Below, piece by piece: positions 55,801-64,000 of a DNA stretch of 64,000 nt. This stretch comes from Leptospira andrefontaineae (GTDB lineage: Bacteria > Spirochaetota > Leptospiria > Leptospirales > Leptospiraceae): the NCBI RefSeq assembly GCF_004770105.1, contig NZ_RQEY01000016.1:1-64000 (forward strand), in the 5' to 3' direction. Each line of letters starts with the position of its first letter. Position 1 is the first letter of the stretch. The position numbers and the translations under genes are program-made. The notes under the pieces were generated by a model. The model was not told the origin of the DNA. It did not search any database and worked only from the letters and a program-made list of their open reading frames with translations.

Positions 55801-57063
55801 ATGAGAGAAAAATCCCTCGAATATCATTCCCTTCATCCAAAGGGAAAAATACAAGTTGTTCCAACAAAGCCGACTAGAGATTCCTTCGACTTATCCTTAG
55901 CATACTCACCGGGAGTTGCTTATCCTTGTCTGGAAATTAAAGAAAATCCGGATCTGGTGTATGAATACACAAATAAAGGGAATCTGGTAGGAATTATTAC
56001 TAACGGAACCGCAATCTTAGGTCTGGGAGATATCGGACCTGCCGCAGGAAAACCTGTGATGGAAGGTAAGGCGGTACTTTTCAAAAAATTCGCTGGGATC
56101 GACGTATTTGATATAGAAGTAGATGCCAAAGATCCGGATGATTTTATAAAAGCAGTCAAAATGCTTGAGCCAACTTTTGGTGGGATCAACCTAGAAGATA
56201 TCAAGGCCCCTGAAAGTTTTTATATAGAAGAAGAACTCATCAAAGGAATGAATATCCCGGTCTTCCATGATGACCAGCACGGGACAGCGATCATTACAGT
56301 TGCAGGATTGCTGAACGCATTCGAGATCAATAAAAAACGTCCAAGCGATGTGAAGATGGTAGTTTGTGGGGCGGGAGCTGCGGGGATTGCGATTGCGGAA
56401 CTCGTCCAACATATCGGTATCAGAAAAGAACATATCTTCTTAGTGGATACAAAAGGTGTGATCCATACTGAAAGAACCGATCTAAATTCTACCAAACAGA
56501 AATACGTCCAAAAGACCAATGCTCGAACTCTTGCAGACGTTATGCAAGATGCAGATATTTTCGTGGGTGTTTCCGTAGCCGATATGGTAACCGAAGACAT
56601 GGTAAAATCTATGGCTCCGAATCCGGTTATCTTCGCTTTAGCAAACCCAGATCCTGAAATTCCTTATGCGGTAGCAAAAAAGGTCCGCCCAGATATTATT
56701 ATGGGAACTGGAAGAAGCGATATGCCGAACCAAGTGAATAACGTGTTAGGTTTCCCGTTTATTTTCAGAGGAGCTTTGGACGTAAGAGCGAAACATATCA
56801 CTCTGGAAATGAAATTAGCTGCAGCCCGTGCTTTGGCAGAGCTCGCTAGGATGGAAGTTCCGGATGCAGTGAGTCTTGCTTACGGCGGAGAAAAATTCGT
56901 ATTCGGTCCTGATTATCTGATCCCAAAACCTTTTGATCAAAGGGTTTTGTATCATGTTGCTCCGGCCGTTGCAGAAGCGGCAGTCCAAAGCGGAACCGCA
57001 AGAAGACCTTATCCTGGACGGGAAAATTACGTTTCTTTCTTAGAAGGTTTGATGAGGTCGTAA
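55801..57063 (+). CDS. Malic enzyme (malate oxidoreductase, decarboxylating)
   Basis: A 420-residue malic enzyme, making pyruvate and CO2 from malate with NAD or NADP. It has the malic domain [15 protein letters not shown] near residues 31-45, [31 protein letters not shown] near 156, and an NAD-binding half [16 protein letters not shown]. It lacks the C-terminal phosphotransacetylase-like domain of the long MaeB form. Cofactor preference cannot be read. It starts 59 bases after mnmE. Confidence 0.94.
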   Translation: MREKSLEYHSLHPKGKIQVVPTKPTRDSFDLSLAYSPGVAYPCLEIKENPDLVYEYTNKGNLVGIITNGTAILGLGDIGPAAGKPVMEGKAVLFKKFAGIDVFDIEVDAKDPDDFIKAVKMLEPTFGGINLEDIKAPESFYIEEELIKGMNIPVFHDDQHGTAIITVAGLLNAFEINKKRPSDVKMVVCGAGAAGIAIAELVQHIGIRKEHIFLVDTKGVIHTERTDLNSTKQKYVQKTNARTLADVMQDADIFVGVSVADMVTEDMVKSMAPNPVIFALANPDPEIPYAVAKKVRPDIIMGTGRSDMPNQVNNVLGFPFIFRGALDVRAKHITLEMKLAAARALAELARMEVPDAVSLAYGGEKFVFGPDYLIPKPFDQRVLYHVAPAVAEAAVQSGTARRPYPGRENYVSFLEGLMRS

Positions 57064-57204
57064 GACCTTCTTCGGGAATCTTTAGAATTTAACGTCTAAA
57101 CCCTTAGAACTTGCTCAAGAAAGCATGTATTTGTTTCCGAAAATAATATACTAGCTCGGCTCTAACAAAAAGCCAAATCAAGATCGGAGCAAAAGGGAAG
57201 ATTT

Positions 57205-59316
57205 ATGCCCGAAATGGAAAGTAATTCCACGCCCCCAGCTTCGAATCCGCTCTCGGAAGATGGAGTCATTCCGGTTGATCGTGTAGATCTGATCCCGGAA
57301 GAGGAACTTCGTAACCTTCTTCTCCAAACAACTCCCAAAGCGATGAGGGATTTAGATATGATTGAGAAGGGAGTGGAGAACTTCTTCTTATTCAATTATT
57401 CTCCTTTCGCCCTCGCAAAATTCGAGCAGTTACAATTCTTAAAGCCCGCTGATCTAAAATATTTCGAAGATAAGAATGGATTTGTTCTCTACCAATATCT
57501 ATTCGTTTCGGAAGAAACAAAAGAATTAGGATTAGCTAATGTTGCGATCCGTCCAGCTTCCAGGAGAGCGGACCAAATCCAAAAGATCAAATCCGCTTGT
57601 TTGGCTCAATCTGCGGCAGCTTTTTTACAATTCATTGTCCGAAGAGATATCAATTTGGCGGATAGAAGGTCCGCTGGAGAATTGAGGGACTGGGTAATAA
57701 GGCAATACCTCAACACTGATGAGAAGGGAAATCTTTTGGATTTCCAAGATTCCAGAAATCTTCCTTATTCAATGAGGAATGTTAAAACTCTTTCTGTAGA
57801 ATCCTTTCTACAAAGGAATTTTAAGATCAGAGAAGACATACTGACTTCTTTAATTTCTCTTTTGAGCAAAAAACCGAATGAGATCGTCGGCTTCTTATCT
57901 CAAATCAAAGCAGTTCCGGATGCGTTACTTGCATTAGAAAAAAGAGGAAATCGTCCTCCTTTATTAAGACTTCATTTAGAATTTCATGTTATCCAACCTT
58001 CCTTAGAAGAACTTGTAGGTGAAACTTCTCTAGACACTAAAAAACCGAATGCAAATGAAGAGACTGAATTAGAGATCATTTTCGAATTATTCATCGGTTT
58101 GTCTAGAAAGATCTTAATTTCGCTTCTTCCCGGAGAGCAAGCCGGATGGATTAAACCCTCCGGAACAGAACAGGGTGCGGACTATTTAAGGGAATTGTCA
58201 AAACACCCTGCGTTCACATCCGGTAAAACTTGGGAAGGTTCCGATATATTCCTACAAGCTTTCGACATATTATTAAGTTCCATGTCTTCTCTTTCCAGCT
58301 TGAGAAAAGAGTCCCTAATCAATTTAGCTTTTAGTGATATAGTAATTCGGATCAGAGAATCCAAAGAACCGCTCGTTGTGGATTCAAATGCCTTAAAGAT
58401 CAAAGACTCATCCATCCAAGCAGCAGGTCTGACTAAAACGGAAGTTTTGGACCAGGTGTTAGAAAGATTTAAAACTAGAAATGATATTCTAACCAGAGAA
58501 AAAGTAACGGGTGCCGGTCCAGGGATTGTTGCTCTTGCTTTAGAAAATGTGGTTTCTTCATTTCTAACCAATAAAGAAAGAAGGACCTCAATCCATACTT
58601 TGATCCGTAAGAATGGACAGCCAAAAGGAATTTATGCTTTTCTAAAAGATGTAGTAGAAGGTGTGGATTCTGAACTTGTGATAGATGATCAGATCCGTCT
58701 TTCTAAAGCAATCGCAGATTGGGAAAAAGAAACTGAAAAACAAAGATTGAAAGCGATCCAAGATTCAAAATCTATCTTGGTAAAACTTTTGGAATGGATC
58801 CTTAGTTTGTTCGGTGTGAATCTTTCTCCTGCTCCTTCTTCAAAAAAGGACATTGAGCCGGCTGACGAATTCCAATCTTCCAAACAAAGTAAGAAGTCCC
58901 AAACTAGCGGACCTTCTGCGGAGCCAGAGAAAGAAGCTCCTAAAAAGAAAAAGTCTTTGGGAGTACTCGTAGGTCCTAAGGAAAAATCCACTTTGATCCC
59001 AGCAAAGGTCCAGAAAGCGATAGATTACGTGGACCGTAAAAATAACGGAATAATCTGGTTGGATGAAGTAGTGAATGCTAGTTCTTCTCCGGAATTCGGA
59101 AAAGACAAAGTAGCCGACCTTATGTATTATGACCAGAAGCGGAGATATATCGAGATTCGCTCCATGAATTCTATTCGGCATGTATTTATCCGAAAAGAAT
59201 TAGAATCCGATTCCGCCTGGTTGGATTCTACCTTGGAATATTTGGAGAATGTCACCGCCAAAAAACCGGAGTTTGCAGCCCTAGCGGATACTCTTCGCAA
59301 ATTCCGAGACGAGTGA
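57205..59316 (+). CDS. Large unrecognised protein
   Basis: A 703-residue, mainly helical protein. A short hydrophobic stretch near residues 526-539 (LVKLLEWILSLFGVNL) could be a membrane-associated segment. It is followed by a low-complexity linker rich in Ser, Lys and Pro (about 542-590) and a C-terminal domain with KAIDYVDRKNNGIIWLDEVV. I do not recognise the family. GGGAAG precedes the ATG. It lies between the malic enzyme and fumC genes, with gaps of 141 and 83 bases. Its length, helical N-terminal region and linker recall the protein at 47558, but I see no clear sequence match. Confidence 0.7.
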   Translation: MPEMESNSTPPASNPLSEDGVIPVDRVDLIPEEELRNLLLQTTPKAMRDLDMIEKGVENFFLFNYSPFALAKFEQLQFLKPADLKYFEDKNGFVLYQYLFVSEETKELGLANVAIRPASRRADQIQKIKSACLAQSAAAFLQFIVRRDINLADRRSAGELRDWVIRQYLNTDEKGNLLDFQDSRNLPYSMRNVKTLSVESFLQRNFKIREDILTSLISLLSKKPNEIVGFLSQIKAVPDALLALEKRGNRPPLLRLHLEFHVIQPSLEELVGETSLDTKKPNANEETELEIIFELFIGLSRKILISLLPGEQAGWIKPSGTEQGADYLRELSKHPAFTSGKTWEGSDIFLQAFDILLSSMSSLSSLRKESLINLAFSDIVIRIRESKEPLVVDSNALKIKDSSIQAAGLTKTEVLDQVLERFKTRNDILTREKVTGAGPGIVALALENVVSSFLTNKERRTSIHTLIRKNGQPKGIYAFLKDVVEGVDSELVIDDQIRLSKAIADWEKETEKQRLKAIQDSKSILVKLLEWILSLFGVNLSPAPSSKKDIEPADEFQSSKQSKKSQTSGPSAEPEKEAPKKKKSLGVLVGPKEKSTLIPAKVQKAIDYVDRKNNGIIWLDEVVNASSSPEFGKDKVADLMYYDQKRRYIEIRSMNSIRHVFIRKELESDSAWLDSTLEYLENVTAKKPEFAALADTLRKFRDE

Positions 59317-59399
59317 TCACTTCAAGTTCTGATTAGGACATTCGTTCCGATCCCGGAAAATCCAACCCGATCAATTCATTACTATTGAACGGAGGATTC

Positions 59400-60794
59400 A
59401 TGAAAACTAGAATCGAAACCGACTCCATGGGAGAAATCCAGGTAGACGATTCCAAATACTGGGGCGCTCAAACCGAAAGGTCTCTTCATCACTTTCATAT
59501 CGGGAACGATCGTTTCCCAAGGGAAATGATCCGTGCTCTTGGAGTTCTTAAAAAATCAGCGGCTATCGTAAATGCTCAGCTTGGTCTTTTGACTGATGAG
59601 AAAAAAAATCTGATCGTTCAAGCTGCAGATGAGGTGATCTCTGGAAAATTGGACGAACATTTTCCTTTAAGCGTTTGGCAAACAGGTTCCGGAACCCAAA
59701 CTAATATGAACTCAAACGAAGTGATCTCTAATCGTGCGATTGAGATTGCAGGCGGAGTTAAAGGTTCTAAAAAACCGGTCCATCCTAATGACGATGTAAA
59801 TAAGGCTCAATCTTCTAACGATACTTTCCCGACAGCTATGCATATCGCTGCTGCCGAGCAATTAGTGAATAAACTTTTGCCTGCATTAGAGCAGTTAAAG
59901 AATACTCTAAAGAAGAAGTCTGATGAGTTCAAAGACATCATCAAGATCGGAAGAACTCACTTACAGGACGCGACTCCTTTAACTCTTGGCCAAGAATTCT
60001 CCGGTTATGTAAAACAATTAGAGTACAATATCGAAAGAGTGAAATCTGTTCTTCCTTCTGTTTACAGATTGGCTCTTGGCGGAACTGCAGTTGGAACTGG
60101 ATTGAACACTCACCCTGAGTTTGCAATAAAAGCTGCGGCTCAAATCGCTAAGGAAACTGGGCTTCCTTTTACTTCTGCAGAGAATAAATTCGAAGCATTA
60201 GCTGCTCATGATTCATTAGTAGAAACTCATGGGGTTCTAAAAACAATCGCTGCTTCTTTTATGAAGATCGCAAACGATGTGAGATGGTTATCTTCCGGTC
60301 CTAGATGTGGAATTGGTGAGATCTCTATTCCTGAGAATGAGCCGGGGTCTTCTATTATGCCTGGAAAGGTGAACCCTACTCAGTCGGAACAAATGACCAT
60401 GGTAGCTTCTCAAGTAATCGCTAACGATGTTGCTGTGAATATTGGTGGTGCTTCCGGGAATTTCGAACTGAATGTTTTCAAGCCCCTGATCATTCATAAT
60501 GTTCTGAATTCTATCCGACTATTGGCAGATTCTGCAGTTTCTTTCGAAGAACATTGTGCAAGAGGGATCGAGCCGAATAAGGAAAACATCAAAGAACATT
60601 TGAAGAATAGTTTGATGCTTGTGACTGCGTTAAATCCGCATATCGGTTATGATAATGCTGCTAAGATCGCTAAAAACGCTCACAAAAAAGGAACTAGCCT
60701 GAAAGAATCCGGGATTGAACTTGGCTTATTGACTTCTGAGCAATTTGACCAATGGGTTCTTCCAGAAAAAATGATCTCCCCAAGTGTAGATTGA
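59400..60794 (+). CDS. fumC: Class II fumarate hydratase
   Basis: A 464-residue iron-independent fumarase that interconverts fumarate and malate in the TCA cycle. Blocks include [37 protein letters not shown] near residues 95-111, [18 protein letters not shown] near 137 and the flexible catalytic loop [16 protein letters not shown] near 314. GGAGG is located before ATG 59400; the frame is open five codons further up. It lies three genes from the malic enzyme. A perfect symmetrical terminator follows. Confidence 0.97.
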   Translation: MKTRIETDSMGEIQVDDSKYWGAQTERSLHHFHIGNDRFPREMIRALGVLKKSAAIVNAQLGLLTDEKKNLIVQAADEVISGKLDEHFPLSVWQTGSGTQTNMNSNEVISNRAIEIAGGVKGSKKPVHPNDDVNKAQSSNDTFPTAMHIAAAEQLVNKLLPALEQLKNTLKKKSDEFKDIIKIGRTHLQDATPLTLGQEFSGYVKQLEYNIERVKSVLPSVYRLALGGTAVGTGLNTHPEFAIKAAAQIAKETGLPFTSAENKFEALAAHDSLVETHGVLKTIAASFMKIANDVRWLSSGPRCGIGEISIPENEPGSSIMPGKVNPTQSEQMTMVASQVIANDVAVNIGGASGNFELNVFKPLIIHNVLNSIRLLADSAVSFEEHCARGIEPNKENIKEHLKNSLMLVTALNPHIGYDNAAKIAKNAHKKGTSLKESGIELGLLTSEQFDQWVLPEKMISPSVD

Positions 60795-60830
60795 TTCAAT
60801 CTGAAAGATCTCAAATGACCTGAGGGTATA

Positions 60831-60862
60831 AAAAAAGGCAGTGTAAAAACACTGCCTTTTTT
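60831..60862. terminator. Bidirectional intrinsic terminator between fumC and loa22
   Basis: AAAAAAGGCAGTGT and ACACTGCCTTTTTT are perfect 14-base complements around a 4-base loop, so either strand shows a GC hairpin with a T-run. It serves both convergent genes. Confidence 0.95.
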
Positions 60863-60883
60863 ATCGGATCGAAACCCTACTGA

Positions 60884-61444
60884 TTATTGTTGTTGAACAA
60901 ATTTGAAGGTTACTCTGCGGTTTTTAGGATCTTTTGCATCCAATCCGGAAACTGGAGAAGAAGAACCAGCACTCTTAGTAACAATACGTGCTGCGGGAAT
61001 TCCTTGTTTAACTAAGGATTGTTTAACCGCTTTTGCACGAATTTCTCCGTAGAAAACGTTTCCTTTTTTATCGCCTTCTGCTTCTTCAGGTCCTACTTGG
61101 TCAGTGTGACCAGTGATCTCTAATGCCCAAGAATCAGGAAGTTTAGAAATTCCGTCTTTAAGAACAGAAATATTAACTTTTGCCCACTCGCTGAAATCTC
61201 CCGCGCTAACATCAGCTTTTTTGTAGCTGAATCCTGGACGAGTGATCCCGTCTGGATAGCGGAAGTCTTTAATTTGATTATTGATAGCGTCTGCAGGAGA
61301 GTCTACGTTGACGTTACGAGAAGCTGCGGAATTTTGTTCTCCAGGCTCAGGAGCCGCTTGGTCTTTGTTGTCTGCAGAAGAGCAAAGAGCTAAGGAAAAA
61401 ACCGTTGCACCGATGAGCAGGATATTGAGAATTTTTTTTACCAT
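60884..61444 (-). CDS. loa22: Loa22-like OmpA-family lipoprotein
   Basis: A 186-residue outer-membrane lipoprotein precursor. Leader [21 protein letters not shown] ends in Cys21. After an Ala/Pro/Glu-rich stretch, a mature segment reads [20 protein letters not shown], and the OmpA domain (about 90-186) contains [37 protein letters not shown] and [11 protein letters not shown], with the Asp and Arg of peptidoglycan binding. This matches Loa22, the leptospiral OmpA-like protein needed for virulence in L. interrogans; the same protein is present in saprophytes. It has its own promoter region and shares a bidirectional terminator with fumC. Confidence 0.93.
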   Translation of the reverse strand: MVKKILNILLIGATVFSLALCSSADNKDQAAPEPGEQNSAASRNVNVDSPADAINNQIKDFRYPDGITRPGFSYKKADVSAGDFSEWAKVNISVLKDGISKLPDSWALEITGHTDQVGPEEAEGDKKGNVFYGEIRAKAVKQSLVKQGIPAARIVTKSAGSSSPVSGLDAKDPKNRRVTFKFVQQQ

Positions 61445-61592
61445 GTTGTATTCCTTCCTTGATTAGGGTAGGGGTTTATTTCGATGAATTTATCCAAAAT
61501 ATACCTATTCTCGCAAAATGGGAAATCTTTTTTAGACCTCTGTGCGAAAGGGACACGTTTTCCCTGCTTATATATTTCTTAGGAGAACTATT

Positions 61593-62531
61593 ATGAATCT
61601 GGAACTTCATGCCGAAGTTAACGCCGACTCTGAGGGATCCAGACTCGATCGATTTTTAAAGGATTATCTGGGAGATGAGATCTCCAGAGCTTCCATCCAA
61701 CATTGGATCGATTCAGGTTGGGTCAAAGATGGATCAGGAAAAATTTTACTGAAATCATCCTACAAGGTAAGTCCTGGAGAAAATTTCCATATATCAGTTC
61801 CTCCTAAACCTCCATTGAACTTAACTCCAGTAAAAATGGATATTGAAGTTTTAAAAGAGACTCCACAGTATTTGATCATTCGTAAACCGGCAGGTATCGC
61901 ATCTCATAGTGGGCCTGGAGATAGATCCGCTACCTTGGTTAACGGACTACTCTACAAATTTAAGGAACTTTCGAGTATCGGGGGAGAATCAAGGCCGGGT
62001 ATCGTGCATCGTTTGGATAAACCAACGGAAGGGATCATGATCGTAGCTAAGAATGATCAAGCACATGCAAAACTTTCAGAGTTGTTTAGAAGAAGGAATA
62101 TTACCAAGAAATATCTTGCTTGGGTCCAGGGCACACTTCCGGAAGGAGAAGGTACGATAGACAGGCCTATTGGAAGACATCCTATTGAAAGATTGAAAAT
62201 GACTGTGACCACCAAGGGTAGAGCCTCAGTTACTCATTACAGGATCTTGAAAACTGCGGTTTCCAAAAACGGTAGAAAGTTCTCACTTATCGAAGCAGAT
62301 CTAGAAACAGGAAGAACTCATCAGATCAGAGTCCATTTTCAGAGTTTAAGATGCCCTGTGGTTGGAGACCTACTCTACTCCAGGAATGCGGCACTTTTCG
62401 AGAATTATGGACTTTTACTTCTTTCATATTGGTTAGAATTCAAGGATCCTTTTACAGGAGAAGAAGTGCAGGTCATTTTGGATCCTCCCCAAAGATTTGA
62501 AAATTTCGAAAATAATTTGGAGAATTTTTAA
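61593..62531 (+). CDS. RluA-family pseudouridine synthase
   Basis: A 312-residue enzyme that converts uridine to pseudouridine in rRNA or tRNA. An S4 RNA-binding domain comes first (about residues 8-75, [29 protein letters not shown]). The catalytic domain has the motif [20 protein letters not shown] near 135 with the catalytic Asp in [17 protein letters not shown] near 235 and the PVVGDLLYS block are typical. ATG 61593 has AGGAGA; the frame is open to 61542. Whether it is RluC- or RluD-type is unclear. Confidence 0.93.
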   Translation: MNLELHAEVNADSEGSRLDRFLKDYLGDEISRASIQHWIDSGWVKDGSGKILLKSSYKVSPGENFHISVPPKPPLNLTPVKMDIEVLKETPQYLIIRKPAGIASHSGPGDRSATLVNGLLYKFKELSSIGGESRPGIVHRLDKPTEGIMIVAKNDQAHAKLSELFRRRNITKKYLAWVQGTLPEGEGTIDRPIGRHPIERLKMTVTTKGRASVTHYRILKTAVSKNGRKFSLIEADLETGRTHQIRVHFQSLRCPVVGDLLYSRNAALFENYGLLLLSYWLEFKDPFTGEEVQVILDPPQRFENFENNLENF

Positions 62532-62532
62532 C

Positions 62533-62563
62533 CCGAAGACCTTGTGTGATAAAAGGTCTTCGG
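62533..62563. terminator. Long perfect hairpin between convergent genes
   Basis: CCGAAGACCTT and AAGGTCTTCGG form a perfect 11-bp stem with a 9-base loop, right after the pseudouridine synthase stop. No T-run follows on either strand, so it is a terminator-like structure of unproven efficiency, or a mRNA 3'-end stabiliser. Confidence 0.6.
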
Positions 62564-62576
62564 ATCTATAGATAAG

Positions 62577-63140
62577 TTATTGGAAGGAAACGGAAATTTT
62601 TCCGTCAGCAACATAACCTGCCTTTCTTAACTCTTGCAGATAAGCGACTTCGTTTTTCAGATCAATGGTTATATCCAATTTTCCGGTTCCTTTTTCTGTA
62701 GCGGCTTGGAATCTAAACTCATATTCTCCCGGATCTAATTTAGCTTTTAGTCCGCTATAATCGAAGTCTTCATTAAAATATAAAATGATTTCTTTGCGTG
62801 CGGCAGATAGTTCCGGTCTAAAAACTCCTGCTTGTTTTGAGCTCGACCAAGAAGAATATTTTCCTTCAGGATTCGAAGTTTGTTTTGCATATAGAACGAT
62901 TCGGAACTTTTTACCGTTCGCTTCTTGAGGACCTACAGGATCTGCCAAACAAAGTAGAGCCCACATTTCTCCTGAAAAATTCCATTTGGAAACTTCTGCA
63001 GGTAAAGCGGAGTCCCTTGAAATTTCTTTATCAAAAAAGTAAACTGTACCTTTTTTCTTTCCTTCACAAAGATCCTTTGCCCAAGTTCCAGATGCCGCAA
63101 ATAAAAGCACTAAAACGGCCGCAATTCGAACGAGTTTCAT
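62577..63140 (-). CDS. Secreted protein of unknown function
   Basis: A 187-residue protein with a signal peptide (MKLVRIAAVLVLLFAASGTWA, likely cleaved before Lys22). The mature part is largely beta-strand, with blocks KGTVYFFDKEISRDSALP, GEMWALLCLADPVGP and KLDPGEYEFRFQA. Two cysteines (in LCEGKKKG and LLCLAD) could form a disulfide in the periplasm. I do not recognise a named family. It converges on the RluA-type gene. Confidence 0.72.
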   Translation of the reverse strand: MKLVRIAAVLVLLFAASGTWAKDLCEGKKKGTVYFFDKEISRDSALPAEVSKWNFSGEMWALLCLADPVGPQEANGKKFRIVLYAKQTSNPEGKYSSWSSSKQAGVFRPELSAARKEIILYFNEDFDYSGLKAKLDPGEYEFRFQAATEKGTGKLDITIDLKNEVAYLQELRKAGYVADGKISVSFQ

Positions 63141-63232
63141 TCAAAGCTCCTGATTTAATTTACTAAGTCTAAGGTTGGGACGAAATTTTAGATTAAATGT
63201 TATCCTTTTCAATATAAAATTAAGGAAATTTT

Positions 63233-63625
63233 TTGCTGGATGATTACGAATTATACATCAGATACTTGTACGTACTAACGCTTATGGAAGAAGATAAAAT
63301 AGAAAAGATCAAACAAGGTTTTTGGCCTAAGGTGAAGAAGGTCGCGGGGAAGGTTCCTTTTCTTGCGGATGCAATCGCTTTATACTATGCGATGTTGGAT
63401 CCTTCTACCCCCCTAAAAGCAAAACTTACGATCGCAGGTGCACTTGCTTATTTTCTTACACCTTTTGATGCGATCCCGGATATTCTATTCGGTGCAGGTT
63501 ATATAGACGATGCAGGTGTGGTTGCTGCAGTTTTAGCAGCTGCATCCATGTACGTAAAAGAAGAACATAAGAAGAAGGCGGCGGATTTTTTAGATTCCAA
63601 TCCAGAGGGTACCCTGGAGAATTGA
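63233..63625 (+). CDS. YkvA/DUF1232 family protein
   Basis: A 130-residue protein of the YkvA (DUF1232) family of unknown function. The central part is the family core: ADAIALYYAMLDPSTPLKAKL and AYFLTPFDAIPDILFGAGYIDDAG near residues 48-100, including the conserved PFDAIPD. TTG 63233 is preferred since AAGGAAA lies just upstream; ATG 63284 would be shorter. The inositol-monophosphatase-family gene follows after 12 bases. Confidence 0.85.
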   Translation: MLDDYELYIRYLYVLTLMEEDKIEKIKQGFWPKVKKVAGKVPFLADAIALYYAMLDPSTPLKAKLTIAGALAYFLTPFDAIPDILFGAGYIDDAGVVAAVLAAASMYVKEEHKKKAADFLDSNPEGTLEN

Positions 63626-63637
63626 AAAACTTCTCCA

Positions 63638-64000
63638 ATGAGCTACCAAAACGAAATCAAGATAAGATACCAACACTTCCTAAACTTTGCCCCGACAATC
63701 TCTGAGTTCCTAAAAAAAACTCACGAAAGAGAAGATCTGCAAATTTCCTTTAAAGGAAATATTGAATCTGACTTAGTCACGATTGCAGACAAGGGTTCCG
63801 AAGAATTGATCGTCTCCGAGATCAGAAAAGCATTTCCTAACGATCATATCTTAGGGGAAGAAGGAAGTAACTACGAAGGAAATTCTCAGTTTAAATGGAT
63901 CATAGATCCTTTAGATGGAACTGTAAATTATTCTCATCGTATTCCCCTTTATTGCTGCTGTATCGGATTGGAAGATTTAGAAAATAGATCAGCAGTGATG
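63638..64000 (+). CDS. Inositol monophosphatase (SuhB) family protein, N-terminal part cut by the window
   Basis: The first 121 codons of a gene that runs past the window end. It contains the IMPase metal-site motifs ILGEEGS near residue 70 (with Glu-Glu) and the key IIDPLDGTVNYSHRIPLYC near 88-106 (DPxDGT). Before them, SDLVTIADKGSEELIVSEIR matches the family's D-x-V-T-x-A-D pattern. IMPase enzymes dephosphorylate inositol phosphates or related sugar phosphates. The ATG is at 63638 and the frame has no stop to 64000. Confidence 0.87.
   Translation, partial: MSYQNEIKIRYQHFLNFAPTISEFLKKTHEREDLQISFKGNIESDLVTIADKGSEELIVSEIRKAFPNDHILGEEGSNYEGNSQFKWIIDPLDGTVNYSHRIPLYCCCIGLEDLENRSAVM

Noticed and set aside
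56220..56600. 126-residue antisense open frame within the malic enzyme gene
   Set aside because: Shadow frame of a conserved enzyme, Ser/Ile/Pro-rich without domain.

Overview
The window is ordinary chromosomal DNA from a spirochaete of the genus Leptospira. The evidence is a lipoprotein that reads as Loa22 (60884-61444), a tmRNA whose tag reads ANNELALAA, a 5S rRNA gene that stands alone instead of in an rRNA operon, spirochaetal-type lipoproteins, and an A+T-leaning genome with frequent TTG and GTG starts. I cannot name the species. I see no phage, insertion sequence, integrase or CRISPR array. Coding density is high. No stretch longer than about 300 bases lacks a gene: the two longest protein-free gaps hold tmRNA (41360-41797) and 5S rRNA (50741-51053).

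Region 1-13 kb: a PhzF-family gene; a TetR repressor divergent from a small membrane-protein cluster (ABA4-like, unknown, YnfA) with a perfect inverted repeat between them; a FliG-middle-domain-like gene coupled to an M32 carboxypeptidase; tRNA-Gly(UCC) followed by the truncated tail of a ZIP metal transporter; a DUF6935-like protein, a GH114 lipoprotein, a CPA2 antiporter, an OmpL-like porin, a ferredoxin-like protein, and a glutathione peroxidase/OhrR pair.

Region 13-31 kb: lipoproteins; a natural fusion of glycerol-3-phosphate dehydrogenase with a PlsB-type acyltransferase; purT; a FecR lipoprotein; GH18; fructosamine kinase; a tightly packed TetR-rhomboid-dehydrogenase-Nudix-nitrilase-like series; prfA; and a cystathionine gamma-synthase-like gene.

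Region 31-47 kb: two divergent genes, each with its own TGACA/TGTCA palindrome, next to a TetR gene; a MASE1 histidine kinase; pabBC-thpR-aat; a lysine-rich secreted protein; a long-chain acyl-CoA synthetase with a hydrophobic insert; tmRNA; and a minus-strand series of cyclase, TMEM220-like protein, patatin and alpha/beta hydrolase.

Region 47-64 kb: two large unrecognised proteins flank a housekeeping block (divergent Fpg-like glycosylase, 5S rRNA, rpmH, rnpA, yidD, yidC, jag, mnmE, malic enzyme). fumC, loa22, an RluA-family pseudouridine synthase, a DUF1232 protein and an inositol-monophosphatase-family gene cut by the window end follow.

The most unusual points are the absence of any ATG, GTG, TTG or CTG codon able to start full-length rnpA, the GpsA-PlsB fusion, the nitrilase-like protein without its catalytic cysteine, the Fpg-like glycosylase lacking several canonical DNA-contact residues, the FliG-like small protein, and a shared TTGACA-N17-AAACTG element ahead of two stable RNA genes. 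I did not find a clearly new multi-gene system. The two TetR-controlled clusters and the 21.0-25.4 kb gene series are the best candidates for uncharacterised pathways.
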